Assembly (NCBI GenBank): GCA_021162805.1
Contig: JAGGXZ010000222.1
Span: 1-43,327, forward strand
Source of the DNA: Candidatus Poribacteria bacterium
GTDB lineage: Bacteria; Poribacteria; WGA-4E; B28-G17
DNA: 43,327 bases
Direction: 5' to 3'
Under the pieces are notes generated by a model. The model did not search any database, had not been told where the DNA came from, and saw nothing but the letters and a program-made list of their open reading frames with translations. Numbering within the stretch: position 1 is the stretch's first letter; every line of letters starts with the position of its first letter. Shown one piece after another: positions 8,501 through 16,626 of the stretch. Made by a program: the position numbers and the translations under genes.

Positions 8501-10019
8501 CCGCCAGGCCGTCGAGGAGATGAACCTCACGAGGGTGGTGGTCGCCTCCTGCACCCCCAGGACGCATGAGCCGGTCTTCCAGAACGCCATCCGTGAGGCG
8601 GGGCTGAACAGATATCTATTTGAAATGGCGAACATACGGGATCAATGTTCATGGCCGCACATGCACGAACCCGATAGGGCGACGGAAAAGGCCAAGGAGT
8701 TGGTGGCGGCGGCCGTCGCTAAGGCTCGGCTGCTGGAACCCTTGGAGGAGATCAAACTGCCCGTCACGAAATCGGCGCTGGTGATAGGAGGCGGTCCCGC
8801 CGGTATGACCGCCGCCCTGGCGTTGGCCGATCAGGGATTCCCCGTCCATCTGGTGGAACGGAAGGACGAGCTGGGAGGCAATCTCAGACATCTCAGATAC
8901 CTCCTCGATGATACCGATCCGCATCACCTGCTGGAGGATATGATCGACAGGGTCAAGAGCCATCCGTTGATCTCCCTGCACATGGGATGTGAGCTGATCG
9001 ACGCCGAGGGGTTCGTCGGTAACTTCAAAAGCCGAATCGCCCCCAGGGAAAATCCGGACGAGCCGATCGAGATAAGCCACGGAGTGACGATAATCGCCAC
9101 GGGAGCCGAGGAATACAGGCCGAATGAATATCTCTACGGTGAGTCGGAGAGGGTCATGACCCAGAGGGAGTTCGAGGAGAGGCTGGCCTCGGGCCGGATG
9201 GAGAGGCCGAAAAGGCCGGTGGTCATGATCCAGTGTGTCGGGTGTAGGAACGAGGAGAGGAACTACTGCAGCCGGATATGCTGCTCGGTGGCGATCAAAA
9301 ACGCCCTTAAGCTCACAAAGATGTATCCCGACCTCCCGGTCTACATACTCTATAAGGACGTCCGAACCTTCGGATTCCGGGAGGAGTTCTACAGGGAGGC
9401 CCGACGGCGAGGCGTGATCTTCCTCAGATACGATGATGAACACAAGCCCTCCTTACGGGACGAGGGCGATATCATCAGGGTGAGCTATCGTGATCTGAAC
9501 TCCGGGGTCGAGGGTGAGATCGAGGCGAGCTATATCATCCTGAGCGCGGCGGTGGTCAGCGATGGGGAGGCAAAGCGGTTGAGCAAGATCTTCAGCGTGC
9601 CGATAGATGAGGACGGTTTCTTCATGGAGGCACATGTCAAGCTCAAGCCGGTGGAGTTCGCCACTCAGGGCGTATATGTCTGTGGGATGGCCCATTCGCC
9701 GATGTTCCTGGATGAGAGCATGGCACAGGCGATGGCGGCCGCGTCCAGAGCAGCGACCGTTTTGAGCAAGGATGAGCTTCCGGTGGAGAGCATGGTCGCC
9801 GTCGTCAATCCTCTTAAGTGCGTCGGATGTCTGGCATGCGTCAGCGCGTGTCCCTATCAGGTGCCGAAATTCAACGAGGAAAAGAGCGTTGTGGAGATAG
9901 AGCCGGCGGAATGTCACGGATGCGGTGTGTGCGCGGCGGCCTGTTTCGGCAAGGCGATAACGCTGAAGAAGTTCGAGGATGAGCAATTGGCCGAATCGAT
10001 CGACGCATTGCTGTGGTGA
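5562..10019 (+). CDS. hdrA: Giant HdrA-NfnB/GltD-HdrA fusion flavoprotein
   Basis: The ATG at 5562 overlaps the hdrB stop (ATGA) and gives 1485 residues. An in-frame ATG at 5517 would lie within hdrB and is less likely. Visible order: HdrA FAD motif (GGGIAG, ~9), a ferredoxin cluster (CNACGKCLEVCP, ~105), and an inserted NfnB/GltD module with its N-terminal Cys-rich domain (~154-215), FAD motif (VGSGPAGLSAA, ~251) and NADPH-type motif (IGGGNVAMDAA, ~386). HdrA then resumes with a Cys-rich motif near 629 and IQCVGSRD. A second HdrA-like half follows: CHCGNN near 936, FAD motif GGGPAGM near 1074, IQCVGCRN, and two C-terminal 4Fe-4S motifs (~1419-1463). The expected role is to accept NAD(P)H electrons and split or relay them to HdrBC and a ferredoxin-like partner. 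Three flavin sites in one chain fit flavin-based electron bifurcation, but that is inference. Confidence 0.9.
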   Translation: MIGSVMVIGGGIAGMQAAMDLSEQGYFVYLVERESAIGGMMAGLDKTFPTNDCSMCIMSPRLIDLARNENVQIITNADLLSVEGKPGRFSVKLLQRPRFVDLERCNACGKCLEVCPVEVPDEFNLGINRRRAIYKRYPQAVPAAFAISKEDVPRCRSACPIHTNVQGYIAMIAQGKFEEAYRINKEVNPFPSICGRVCHHPCEEACLRNRIDEAVPIQFLKRFVTDWVFKNGLAERLEPMPERPNSSGRSVAIVGSGPAGLSAANDLAMLGHSVTVFEALPVAGGMLAVGIPEYRLPKEILNKEIELIARKGVEIKLNTRVGQDIPLRRLVEEYDAVFIAAGAHHGRKLGVEGENLRNVIEAVDFLRQVNLNRFPRALIRNARVAVIGGGNVAMDAARTSIRLGAKEVTVYYRRSRREMPADEWELRETEEEGIRFEFLTAPLKFIGRYGKVREMECIRMELGEPDESGRRRPVPIPGSEYRVEADVVILAIGQRPDGEFMLEIPDIRLSRNGFIDVDPKTLWTGVPKLFAGGDIVTGPATVTDAIAQGKRAARAIHRYLNGEEMGEPFQWELKTRDLPPIEEEVLPPTEPYESPRADIPRLSPADRIRSFDEVQLGFDERTAIEQAKRCLNCGICSECMQCVQVCQAEAIEHDQTPRTLDLEVGAIILAPGYSTFDAKLRGEYGYGRYPNVITSAEFERYLSASGPTNGHVIRPGDGREPKKIAFIQCVGSRDVTGRGNPYCSSVCCMYATKQAIIAREHLPSLEPTIFFIDMRAHGKGYERYYRRAQEEFGVRFIRGMISSVKELKRTGNLLIRYVDDSGEVIEEEFDMVVLSVGLEPPKGISDLAEKLGVDLNEFGFISVDRYAPTETSRQGIFACGAAVEPQDIPSSVVQAGAAACMAARMLSESRGTMIRRREYPPERDIRGEPPRIGVFVCHCGNNIAGVVDVKEVAEHASKLENVVLAETLLYACSPDGLKRIRQAVEEMNLTRVVVASCTPRTHEPVFQNAIREAGLNRYLFEMANIRDQCSWPHMHEPDRATEKAKELVAAAVAKARLLEPLEEIKLPVTKSALVIGGGPAGMTAALALADQGFPVHLVERKDELGGNLRHLRYLLDDTDPHHLLEDMIDRVKSHPLISLHMGCELIDAEGFVGNFKSRIAPRENPDEPIEISHGVTIIATGAEEYRPNEYLYGESERVMTQREFEERLASGRMERPKRPVVMIQCVGCRNEERNYCSRICCSVAIKNALKLTKMYPDLPVYILYKDVRTFGFREEFYREARRRGVIFLRYDDEHKPSLRDEGDIIRVSYRDLNSGVEGEIEASYIILSAAVVSDGEAKRLSKIFSVPIDEDGFFMEAHVKLKPVEFATQGVYVCGMAHSPMFLDESMAQAMAAASRAATVLSKDELPVESMVAVVNPLKCVGCLACVSACPYQVPKFNEEKSVVEIEPAECHGCGVCAAACFGKAITLKKFEDEQLAESIDALLW

Positions 10020-10143
10020 AATAAGGAAAATGCGGAAATTGTTAACTAATTGCGAACCTATCTGACGAGGTCGAACCGCCAGGTATGACCACGTCCTTCT
10101 TAATCCTTTGTTCGAACTTCCGCCGAAGCTCAGCCCAGAGGAT

Positions 10144-10171
10144 GGTCGAGAGTCAAGAGTCGAGAGACAAA
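10144..10171. repeat. Heptanucleotide tandem repeat, AGTCRAG type
   Basis: Four tandem 7-mers are visible: GGTCGAG, AGTCAAG, AGTCGAG and a degenerate AGACAAA. The period of 7 is the same as in the other short tandem repeats of this window. Confidence 0.75.
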
Positions 10172-10217
10172 AAAGACCGCTCATATTGTGTAGCAGAGAG
10201 AGGAACTAGGAGTAGAA

Positions 10218-10246
10218 AACGTTACAACGTTAAACGTTGAACGTGC
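10218..10246. repeat. Heptanucleotide tandem repeat, AACGTTR type
   Basis: The units are AACGTTAC, AACGTTA, AACGTTG and AACGTGC: four tandem copies with one 8-nt unit. It lies in the same intergenic region as the AGTCRAG tract. Confidence 0.75.
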
Positions 10247-10339
10247 AACGGATTTCCCTTCACCTCGCTCCTCCTCATGGATAACCACTACACTCAAGGG
10301 AAATAAGAGCGAACTAAATAAGCGGAAAGAAGATTGGTT

Positions 10340-13300
10340 ATGTCTCTGAGACATCAGCGAACGCTGCTCAGCGTCCTTTTAACCCTTTTAGTTGGGCTGC
10401 CGGTATATGCGGCTTTGACCGTGTATCATAATACGTTGATACGGTATGGAGGTGAGGTTGTGAGCAAGAGACCATATGAGCTCGACTGGGCCGGGCGGTA
10501 TCAGGATGATCATCCACCTCTGGTTGACTTTGAGAACCTGGAGGGCTGGCACGTGAAGGTCAAGGACGCCGTGGCGAAGTTCGAGCGAACAGACGAACAA
10601 CAGATATGGGATAGCTTCGTGGGTAAGCTTACCTACCGTTCCGCCGGGGCTGATCCTGAGGTGACCATCCTGCCGCCACATCCTATTGAAATCCATCGGC
10701 CGTTCGATGCGGTCACGGTATGGATATACGGCAATAACTGGGCCTGGGCACCGGATCCCACCACGCCACAGGTCGATGTGATCGCTCTCTTCGAGGATGT
10801 TGAGGGTAAGCCCTTCGAAGTGTACATGACGCGCGTGCGATGGAAGGAGTGGTTCCTGGTCCACCGTCGCCTGACGCCGGAGCTGATCGAGCGTGTCCGC
10901 GAGGGAGGCAGATTCCTCGGTTTCCGAATCACAAACGGACATAACAAAGAGGATCGATCGCTGTATTTCGATAACCTAGCGGTTTTCGTGGAACAATTTC
11001 CTCCGCTGAAATTCAAGCCGCGGCCGAAACGCGGGATCGATATGTTCCCAGGTCAAACGGTTGGGACGAACACCGGCTCTGGCCGGCTTCCGTTTCCGAC
11101 GCGGAAAGAGACGATCCTTCCGCCGAACACGACGAAGAACTTTTCAACAGGGGTTATCGAGAGCGAGGGGGCTTTCCTGCTAACCTACTCCGGTGACGAC
11201 GGCGAGCTGATTTACCGTATTGAGCCGAGGACAGGGACCTTCTCCGATATCAGCGCTCACTGGAGCGGATATCCGGGATCGATCAGGCCGTGCGTGGACG
11301 GTGGGGTCTATCTCGTCATCGGCGGTGAGACCGTCGCGCCGGAGAAGGCCGATCATCTGGGCAGCCATATTGAAGGCGATGTGGTGGTTTCCCAATGGCG
11401 CCTTTCGGCCGGTAATGTCTCGGCCGAGGTGACATATCGGTATCGTATCTGGAACAAGTCGCTGGTCATTGAGGTGCTGGCACCGGGCGGAAATGTGGGG
11501 GAGGTGCGGTTCGGAGCAGCTGAAGGTCTTGAAAACCCGCGTCTGGTGACCAATCCGTATTATGTATACAGCCCCGGTCGACCGGCGGTGGTCGTTTTCG
11601 GACCTGAAGACAAACCGCTTTTCCTGGCGGGCGCCATCGACTGGTATCTGTCCAACGCTTCCACAGTTTGGGCGCAGAACGTTATCTCGGACGGCAAGGT
11701 GCTCTACAACGGCGGCACGCGCTACATTCCCAAGACCGATGGGGAACGTAACGGTTGCTATGAGCGCCTCTTCATCACCATCGCTCCGCGTTACGAAGAG
11801 GTTCTGCCGATCATCCCCAATCCGATTTCTCCGTGGAAGCATATCACCGGCACGCGCGTCTGGCGGGCTCATGGCGCTAGCAACCGCGAGAGGGATAAGG
11901 GGTACTGGACGCGCGTTCACCGCTATGGCATGACGCAGATGGTGGTCACCGACCACGAGACCATGTGGCGGGACGGCGGCGAGAGCTTCACATTTCGCAC
12001 CAAAGCCGCTCCGGGCAAAGGCGGCGATGAGGGTCAGTATGAGTACACCCGTTTCATGATTGACAAGCTCGGTTTCGTCTACGGTCCGTACAACAACTTC
12101 ACCGACTTCGCGCCGGTCAACGAATACTGGGATATCAACCGCGTCTCGCGCACGCCGGACAATCAGCTTCAACGGGCCTGGGCACGCTGCTACGCGCCGA
12201 AGCCCGCGTGGGCCGTGGAGATGTGTGAGAGGCTGGCTCCCATCATTCAGGATAAGTTCCACTTTAACACCGCTTATTGCGACGTACATACCGCCGTGAC
12301 ACCATGGGGTCGTGTGGATTATGACCACCGTGTCCCCGGCGCGGGAACCTTCACGGCGGTGTTCTACTCCTTCGGCGAAATCATGCTGCTGCAGAAAAAG
12401 GCATGGGGCGGCCCCGTGTACTCTGAGGGCAATCACCACTTCATGTACTGTGGTCTCACCGATGGCAACTACGCTCAGGATCAGGATTACCGTATCGCCG
12501 ACAATCCGTGGCTTGTGGATTTCGATCTACGTCGCCTGCATGATCTATGTTGTAATTTCGGTATGGGCAACCCCGGGATGTTCTATGTGCGTAAGGGTCC
12601 GGAGGAGTACGGCGGCATCGACGCTTATGTCGACCGGTTCCTCGCCGCCACCGTAGCCTTCGGCCATCCGGGTTTCCTGGTGATGAGTGGCGGTTTCGAT
12701 AAGGCCCTGCGGAGCTATTATATGATCCAGCAGCTCGCCAGCCGATATACCCAAGCCAGCGTTGGGGAGATCCGTTATGTCGACGAGCACGGACGGCTTC
12801 TCGACACGACCATGGCCGTGGCCACAGGGGCCTATAAGCGATCACAGGTCGTCGTCAGATATACCAACGGCTGCGTCGTGGCGGCCAACGGCAATAAGAC
12901 AGAACGCATGAAGGTGGAGGCTTTCGGTCGTAAGCTGGACCTACCGCCGAACGGCTACGCCGGATGGAGCGAGGACGGCGATATCGATGTTCTCAGCGCT
13001 GATGTAGATGGCCATCGCTTCGATTACGCAGCAACGCCAACCTACATATATATCGACGGACGCGGACACTTCGTGCGAATGCCGAAAGCCGCGGGCAATG
13101 GCATCGGAGTCTGCCGAATCCTCGGTGACAACAGATGCGAAATTATCCTCTACAACGGCTCCAAATGTGGCTTTGCCATCGACGCGACCGATGCCACCGC
13201 TATTGACTATAACCGTAAACCTATCGGTAAGGTTGAGCTGCGCCGCTCATGCGGCCTTATCTACGTAACGCCTATGAAAGGAGCATTTAGCTATATCCTC

Positions 13301-13354
13301 TCAGGCACTCATGATAGGAAAGGGAAAGGTAGGGATCCCTCCTCGGATATCTAA
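10340..13354 (+). CDS. Large exported glycoside-hydrolase-like protein
   Basis: The product has 1004 residues from the ATG at 10340; an in-frame TTG six bases earlier is less likely. A hydrophobic stretch at residues ~8-26 (LLSVLLTLLVGLPVYAAL) suggests a signal peptide or anchor. An N-terminal beta-rich region (from ~50, DFENLEGWHV...) looks like a carbohydrate-binding-type sandwich. The middle (about 490-760) alternates strands and acidic/aromatic motifs as in a TIM-barrel glycosidase. CDVHTAVTPWGRVDYD and GGPVYSEGNHHFMYCG are the best candidates for catalytic Asp and Glu. The C-terminus is again beta-rich. The layout recalls large GH101/GH129-like enzymes, but I cannot assign a family. Sampled Arg codons are mostly CGN, unlike the mixed AGR/CGN use next door, so it may have a separate origin. 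Confidence 0.6.
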   Translation: MSLRHQRTLLSVLLTLLVGLPVYAALTVYHNTLIRYGGEVVSKRPYELDWAGRYQDDHPPLVDFENLEGWHVKVKDAVAKFERTDEQQIWDSFVGKLTYRSAGADPEVTILPPHPIEIHRPFDAVTVWIYGNNWAWAPDPTTPQVDVIALFEDVEGKPFEVYMTRVRWKEWFLVHRRLTPELIERVREGGRFLGFRITNGHNKEDRSLYFDNLAVFVEQFPPLKFKPRPKRGIDMFPGQTVGTNTGSGRLPFPTRKETILPPNTTKNFSTGVIESEGAFLLTYSGDDGELIYRIEPRTGTFSDISAHWSGYPGSIRPCVDGGVYLVIGGETVAPEKADHLGSHIEGDVVVSQWRLSAGNVSAEVTYRYRIWNKSLVIEVLAPGGNVGEVRFGAAEGLENPRLVTNPYYVYSPGRPAVVVFGPEDKPLFLAGAIDWYLSNASTVWAQNVISDGKVLYNGGTRYIPKTDGERNGCYERLFITIAPRYEEVLPIIPNPISPWKHITGTRVWRAHGASNRERDKGYWTRVHRYGMTQMVVTDHETMWRDGGESFTFRTKAAPGKGGDEGQYEYTRFMIDKLGFVYGPYNNFTDFAPVNEYWDINRVSRTPDNQLQRAWARCYAPKPAWAVEMCERLAPIIQDKFHFNTAYCDVHTAVTPWGRVDYDHRVPGAGTFTAVFYSFGEIMLLQKKAWGGPVYSEGNHHFMYCGLTDGNYAQDQDYRIADNPWLVDFDLRRLHDLCCNFGMGNPGMFYVRKGPEEYGGIDAYVDRFLAATVAFGHPGFLVMSGGFDKALRSYYMIQQLASRYTQASVGEIRYVDEHGRLLDTTMAVATGAYKRSQVVVRYTNGCVVAANGNKTERMKVEAFGRKLDLPPNGYAGWSEDGDIDVLSADVDGHRFDYAATPTYIYIDGRGHFVRMPKAAGNGIGVCRILGDNRCEIILYNGSKCGFAIDATDATAIDYNRKPIGKVELRRSCGLIYVTPMKGAFSYILSGTHDRKGKGRDPSSDI

Positions 13355-13386
13355 CTCTTCGTTCAGCTTGGATCCGTAAGCTACAG

Positions 13387-14826
13387 ATGATGAAGGTGTT
13401 GCTGATCTTCCCGGATGTGGATGAGCCTTTAAGCGCCTTTGGCACACGTATTCGGAGCTATGCTCCGCCGCTCGGCCCGCTATATCTCGCCGCCCACCTG
13501 AAGGAGCGATTCCAGGTGGAGTTCCTGGATTTCTCCGCTGGAGGTTTCGATCGATCGAGGCTTGAGCGGTCGCTAAACGGGGCTGATGCGGTGGGGATCT
13601 CCGTGACGAGCTACACGAGAGATCAAGCCATCCGGCTTATCGAGATCATAAGATCGGTAAATCCCTCTATCCCTATAGCCCTGGGCGGGCCGGAGTTCGA
13701 TCCATATCATCCCCATCTGCCTAAAGGGGCAGACCTTGTGGCGTTCGGCGAAGCGGAGCTGACAGTTGTGAAGATCTTCGAGGCCCTCACACAGCCTGAA
13801 CCCCGCCGCGACGAGATGCTTTCGGGATGTCCCGGCGTGATCTTCAGGGATAGCGCCGGACGAATACGCCATGGCCGACCATATCAGCCCAACCTCGACC
13901 TCGATTCACTCCGTGAACCTGAAAGAGGAATCGCTGAAAAAGACTTATACACGATCTTCGGGCTGAGAAATCCGGGCGTGGGCGCTTCCATCGTAACCTC
14001 GCGAGGCTGCCCCTTCAGATGCCGTTTCTGCACCCGATCCGCCTTCAGGCTTGACGGATATAGGGAGCGATCGGCCGAAAACGTCATAGATGAGATAGAG
14101 AGGATCTATCAACAGGGATATCACGTGCTCTACATAGTGGACGACAATTTCACGGTCAATATCAGAAGGGTTAACAGGATATTGGATGGGATCATATCCC
14201 GCGGGATAAGGTTGGCAATCCTAGCACAAGGGAGGGTCTCGACGGCATCGGACGAGCTTTTCGCCAAGATGAAAGAGGCCGGTTTCGTCTTGATCTCCTT
14301 CGGTCTGGAATCTGGAAACCAGGATGTGTTGGATTTCTATCGCAAGGGGACGACCGTAGAACAGGGGATCAGAGCGGTGGAATTGGCCGATAGATATGGG
14401 ATCTTCACCAGCGGAAGTTTCATACTTGGTGCTCCGATAGAGACGGAAGCTCATCTGGCTCGGACGGTAAGATACGCTTATGAGATTCCACTCGACGTGG
14501 TTTTCTTCAGTGTGCTCAATTACGCGAGAGGATCGGATCTATGGGCCGAGGCGGTGGATAAGGGGTTGATAAGGGAGGATGAGGAAGAGGTGCTCGCAGA
14601 CAGCGCCAGAGGATTGGGACGATTTCCCTCCGAATATCTCAAAAGGAGGGCTTCGGAGGCACAGATCCGATTTTACCTCAGGCCGAAGCTATGGATGAGA
14701 TACCTTCGAAAGCTTGGAGGATATAAAAACCGTAAATTCGTGAGGTTGCTCGTCAGGGGATTTCTGAGGTTTTGGTGCGATTTCGCCTCCGATCAGCTTT
14801 CGGCCTGGACGGGTTCCTCAGGCTGA
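13387..14826 (+). CDS. B12-binding radical SAM protein (B12-rSAM)
   Basis: This 479-residue protein has an N-terminal cobalamin-binding Rossmann-like domain (MMKVLLIFPDVDEP... to about 150) and a radical SAM domain. The radical SAM cluster motif is GCPFRCRFC (CX3CX2C, near residue 210). It is followed by VDDNFTVN and SFGLESGNQDVL, typical of the Elp3/B12-rSAM superfamily. A basic C-terminal tail of ~80 residues follows. Such enzymes perform methylations, ring contractions or thioether chemistry; the substrate here is unknown. Start codons at 13387 and 13390 are both possible. It lies 32 nt after the glycosidase-like gene, and its 3' end overlaps the convergent minE by 34 nt. Confidence 0.9.
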   Translation: MMKVLLIFPDVDEPLSAFGTRIRSYAPPLGPLYLAAHLKERFQVEFLDFSAGGFDRSRLERSLNGADAVGISVTSYTRDQAIRLIEIIRSVNPSIPIALGGPEFDPYHPHLPKGADLVAFGEAELTVVKIFEALTQPEPRRDEMLSGCPGVIFRDSAGRIRHGRPYQPNLDLDSLREPERGIAEKDLYTIFGLRNPGVGASIVTSRGCPFRCRFCTRSAFRLDGYRERSAENVIDEIERIYQQGYHVLYIVDDNFTVNIRRVNRILDGIISRGIRLAILAQGRVSTASDELFAKMKEAGFVLISFGLESGNQDVLDFYRKGTTVEQGIRAVELADRYGIFTSGSFILGAPIETEAHLARTVRYAYEIPLDVVFFSVLNYARGSDLWAEAVDKGLIREDEEEVLADSARGLGRFPSEYLKRRASEAQIRFYLRPKLWMRYLRKLGGYKNRKFVRLLVRGFLRFWCDFASDQLSAWTGSSG

Positions 14827-15092
14827 ATCTTCCTCGTCTTCATGCTCAGAATCGGTATGTTAGCCACGAGCGCTACTGACTCGTCCTCCCTATGCAGGTC
14901 GACCTCAACCCCTTCGACGTTTATCTCAAAGTATTTCGATAGCAGTTTCAACATCTCCTCTTTCAGCACATCTATTATCTCCGGATCGACTCCCGTTCTA
15001 TCCTGTATTATGACCAGTTTCAGCCTGCTCTTGGCGATCTGTCGGCTTTCGGGCTGTTTTCTGAGAAACTTGAGTATTCTGTCGAGTATCAA
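14793..15092 (-). CDS. minE: MinE, cell division topological specificity factor
   Basis: The 99-residue protein starts at TTG (15092-15090), four bases after the minD stop. It has the N-terminal membrane-targeting/anti-MinCD helix (ILDRILKFLRK) and the conserved core AKSRLKLVIIQDRTGVDP... It stimulates MinD ATPase and drives Min oscillation so that the Z ring forms at mid-cell. The C-terminal ~15 residues overlap the end of the convergent radical SAM gene. It is the last gene of larA-minC-minD-minE. Confidence 0.93.
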   Translation of the reverse strand: MILDRILKFLRKQPESRQIAKSRLKLVIIQDRTGVDPEIIDVLKEEMLKLLSKYFEINVEGVEVDLHREDESVALVANIPILSMKTRKIQPEEPVQAES

Positions 15093-15095
15093 GGT

Positions 15096-15899
15096 TCACC
15101 CCCTTCCGTTCTTGCCGAAGAACCTTCTGATTTTAGCGATCAGACCCTCGGGCTCGATGATATCCCGGAAATCCACCTCTTCTCCCTCCAGTTTTCTCGC
15201 TATCCTGCTGAAAGCCTCGGCGGCGATCGAGCTCGCATTCAACATCAGCGGAAGCCCCCTGTTAGATGAGATCAAGATGTTCTTATCTTCGGGCACGATC
15301 CCTAAAAGCTCTATGGCGAGTATCTCAAGCACATCCTCCTGGCTGAGCATATCTCCCTTTTTGACCATTTGGGGGGAGAACCTGTTGAGGATCAGGCCCG
15401 GGTTCTGAATACCCTCATTTTGAAGCAGTCCGATGATCTTATCGGCGTCTCTGACGGCGGCGACGTCCGGCGTGGTAATGACGATCGCTTCCTCAGCCCC
15501 TGCTGCAGCGTTTTTGAATCCCCTCTCGATACCGGCCGGCGAGTCTATCAGGACGTAATCGAACTCCTCCTTAAGCTTTCCGCAGATCTCCTTCATCTGC
15601 TCGGGCGAGATATCCTCCTTGTTGGCCTTCTGCGACGCTGCGAGCAGCTTCAGGTTTGGGATGCGTCTGTCGGTGACAAGCGCCTTTTTCAGCTCGCACT
15701 TGCCCTCGATGACGTCCATCGAGGTGTAAACCACCCTGCTTTCAAGCCCCATAACCACGTCCAGGTTTCTCAGTCCGATGTCGGCGTCCACCAAAGCCAC
15801 GCTCTTTCCCATCTTGGCAAGGGCTGTGCCCAGATTGGCGGTGGCGGTGGTCTTGCCGACACCCCCTTTGCCTGAGGTGATAACGATAGATCTTCCCAT
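15096..15899 (-). CDS. minD: MinD, septum site-determining ATPase
   Basis: The 267-residue protein carries the deviant Walker A motif KGGVGKTTA (residues ~10-18), the DADIGLRNLDVVMGLE segment, LIDSPAGIE (Walker B region), and a C-terminal amphipathic membrane-targeting helix (IAKIRRFFGKNG). It is a membrane-cycling ATPase that recruits MinC and is released by MinE. AAGGAGGGG lies just upstream of its ATG. It follows minC by 33 nt and precedes minE closely. Confidence 0.96.
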   Translation of the reverse strand: MGRSIVITSGKGGVGKTTATANLGTALAKMGKSVALVDADIGLRNLDVVMGLESRVVYTSMDVIEGKCELKKALVTDRRIPNLKLLAASQKANKEDISPEQMKEICGKLKEEFDYVLIDSPAGIERGFKNAAAGAEEAIVITTPDVAAVRDADKIIGLLQNEGIQNPGLILNRFSPQMVKKGDMLSQEDVLEILAIELLGIVPEDKNILISSNRGLPLMLNASSIAAEAFSRIARKLEGEEVDFRDIIEPEGLIAKIRRFFGKNGRG

Positions 15900-15932
15900 G
15901 AACTCTATCTCCCCTCCTTGATCGGATAAATT

Positions 15933-16622
15933 TCACTTATATCTGCTGACCACGATCCTATCGTCCTCGATTCTGGCGATCTCCATCGCCGATCGGAATC
16001 GCCTTCGTCTTCCCCCCTCCTCCGGTCGGATGCTTATGCAATCGGCGATCCTTATCTGGACGGGATCGAAGTTCAAGGCGGCTATTACGGCGGATCTATC
16101 CCCCAGTGCTCCGGCGAAGGCCCTTCCCCTGAGAGAGCCCAATACGATGATATCGCCGGAGGCTATCACATCCGCCCCCGGGTTGACATCTCCCATCAAA
16201 ATCACGCTACCCTCCAGGAATCTCTCCTCCTGTCCCGCCCTTAAAGTTCGCTTGACCAGTCGGGCGTTGGCCGTCGGGAATTCCTCCAACATCTCGGCCA
16301 CCTCGCTCCGAACCGGCTCAGCCTTTTCAAAGGCGGGTATATCGAGAACTCCTGCCAGGCGTCTCGTCTTGGTGGATGAGGAGATGATACCCTGGATCCT
16401 CACATCGAACTTTCTGAGGAGCACGTTCTGAAGCCTTCGGATATCGTCGTCCGAAAGGGCTCTCTTGCCTGCATCCAGCGTGATAGCACTTCCGACGATG
16501 AAGTCCCCTAAACCCTCGAGCTTTTTGATCAGAGCGATCTCCACCTCGGCCAGAGGAACCTCCTCATCTATTATGACTCTCAATCCTCCTCTATATCCTT
16601 TAAGTTGGATCAACTCCTCCAT
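15933..16622 (-). CDS. minC: MinC, septum formation inhibitor
   Basis: The 229-residue protein has an N-terminal alpha/beta domain (1-~105) and the C-terminal beta-helix domain with the diagnostic run SVILMGDVNPGADVIASGDIIVLGSLRGRAFAG and FDPVQIRIAD. MinC blocks FtsZ assembly at the poles when recruited by MinD. The start ATG is 4 nt after the larA stop, and its ribosome-binding sequence (GAGGAG) lies within the larA end, so the two genes are probably coupled. Confidence 0.94.
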   Translation of the reverse strand: MEELIQLKGYRGGLRVIIDEEVPLAEVEIALIKKLEGLGDFIVGSAITLDAGKRALSDDDIRRLQNVLLRKFDVRIQGIISSSTKTRRLAGVLDIPAFEKAEPVRSEVAEMLEEFPTANARLVKRTLRAGQEERFLEGSVILMGDVNPGADVIASGDIIVLGSLRGRAFAGALGDRSAVIAALNFDPVQIRIADCISIRPEEGGRRRRFRSAMEIARIEDDRIVVSRYK

Positions 16623-16626
16623 TCGG

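Larger units (their letters stand above)
10020..10339. other. Intergenic region with two heptanucleotide repeat tracts
   Basis: About 320 bases between the HdrA fusion and the glycosidase-like gene contain no convincing gene. They hold an AGTCRAG heptamer tract (10144-10171) and an AACGTTR heptamer tract (10218-10246). No strong terminator hairpin with a T-run follows hdrA, and I found no convincing -35/-10 pair for the downstream gene. Confidence 0.6.

Noticed and set aside
207-10184. Long open frames on the minus strand opposite the BMC and Hdr genes
   Set aside because: They mirror strong plus-strand genes, have no family resemblance or ribosome-binding sites, and arise from the codon pattern of G+C-rich genes.
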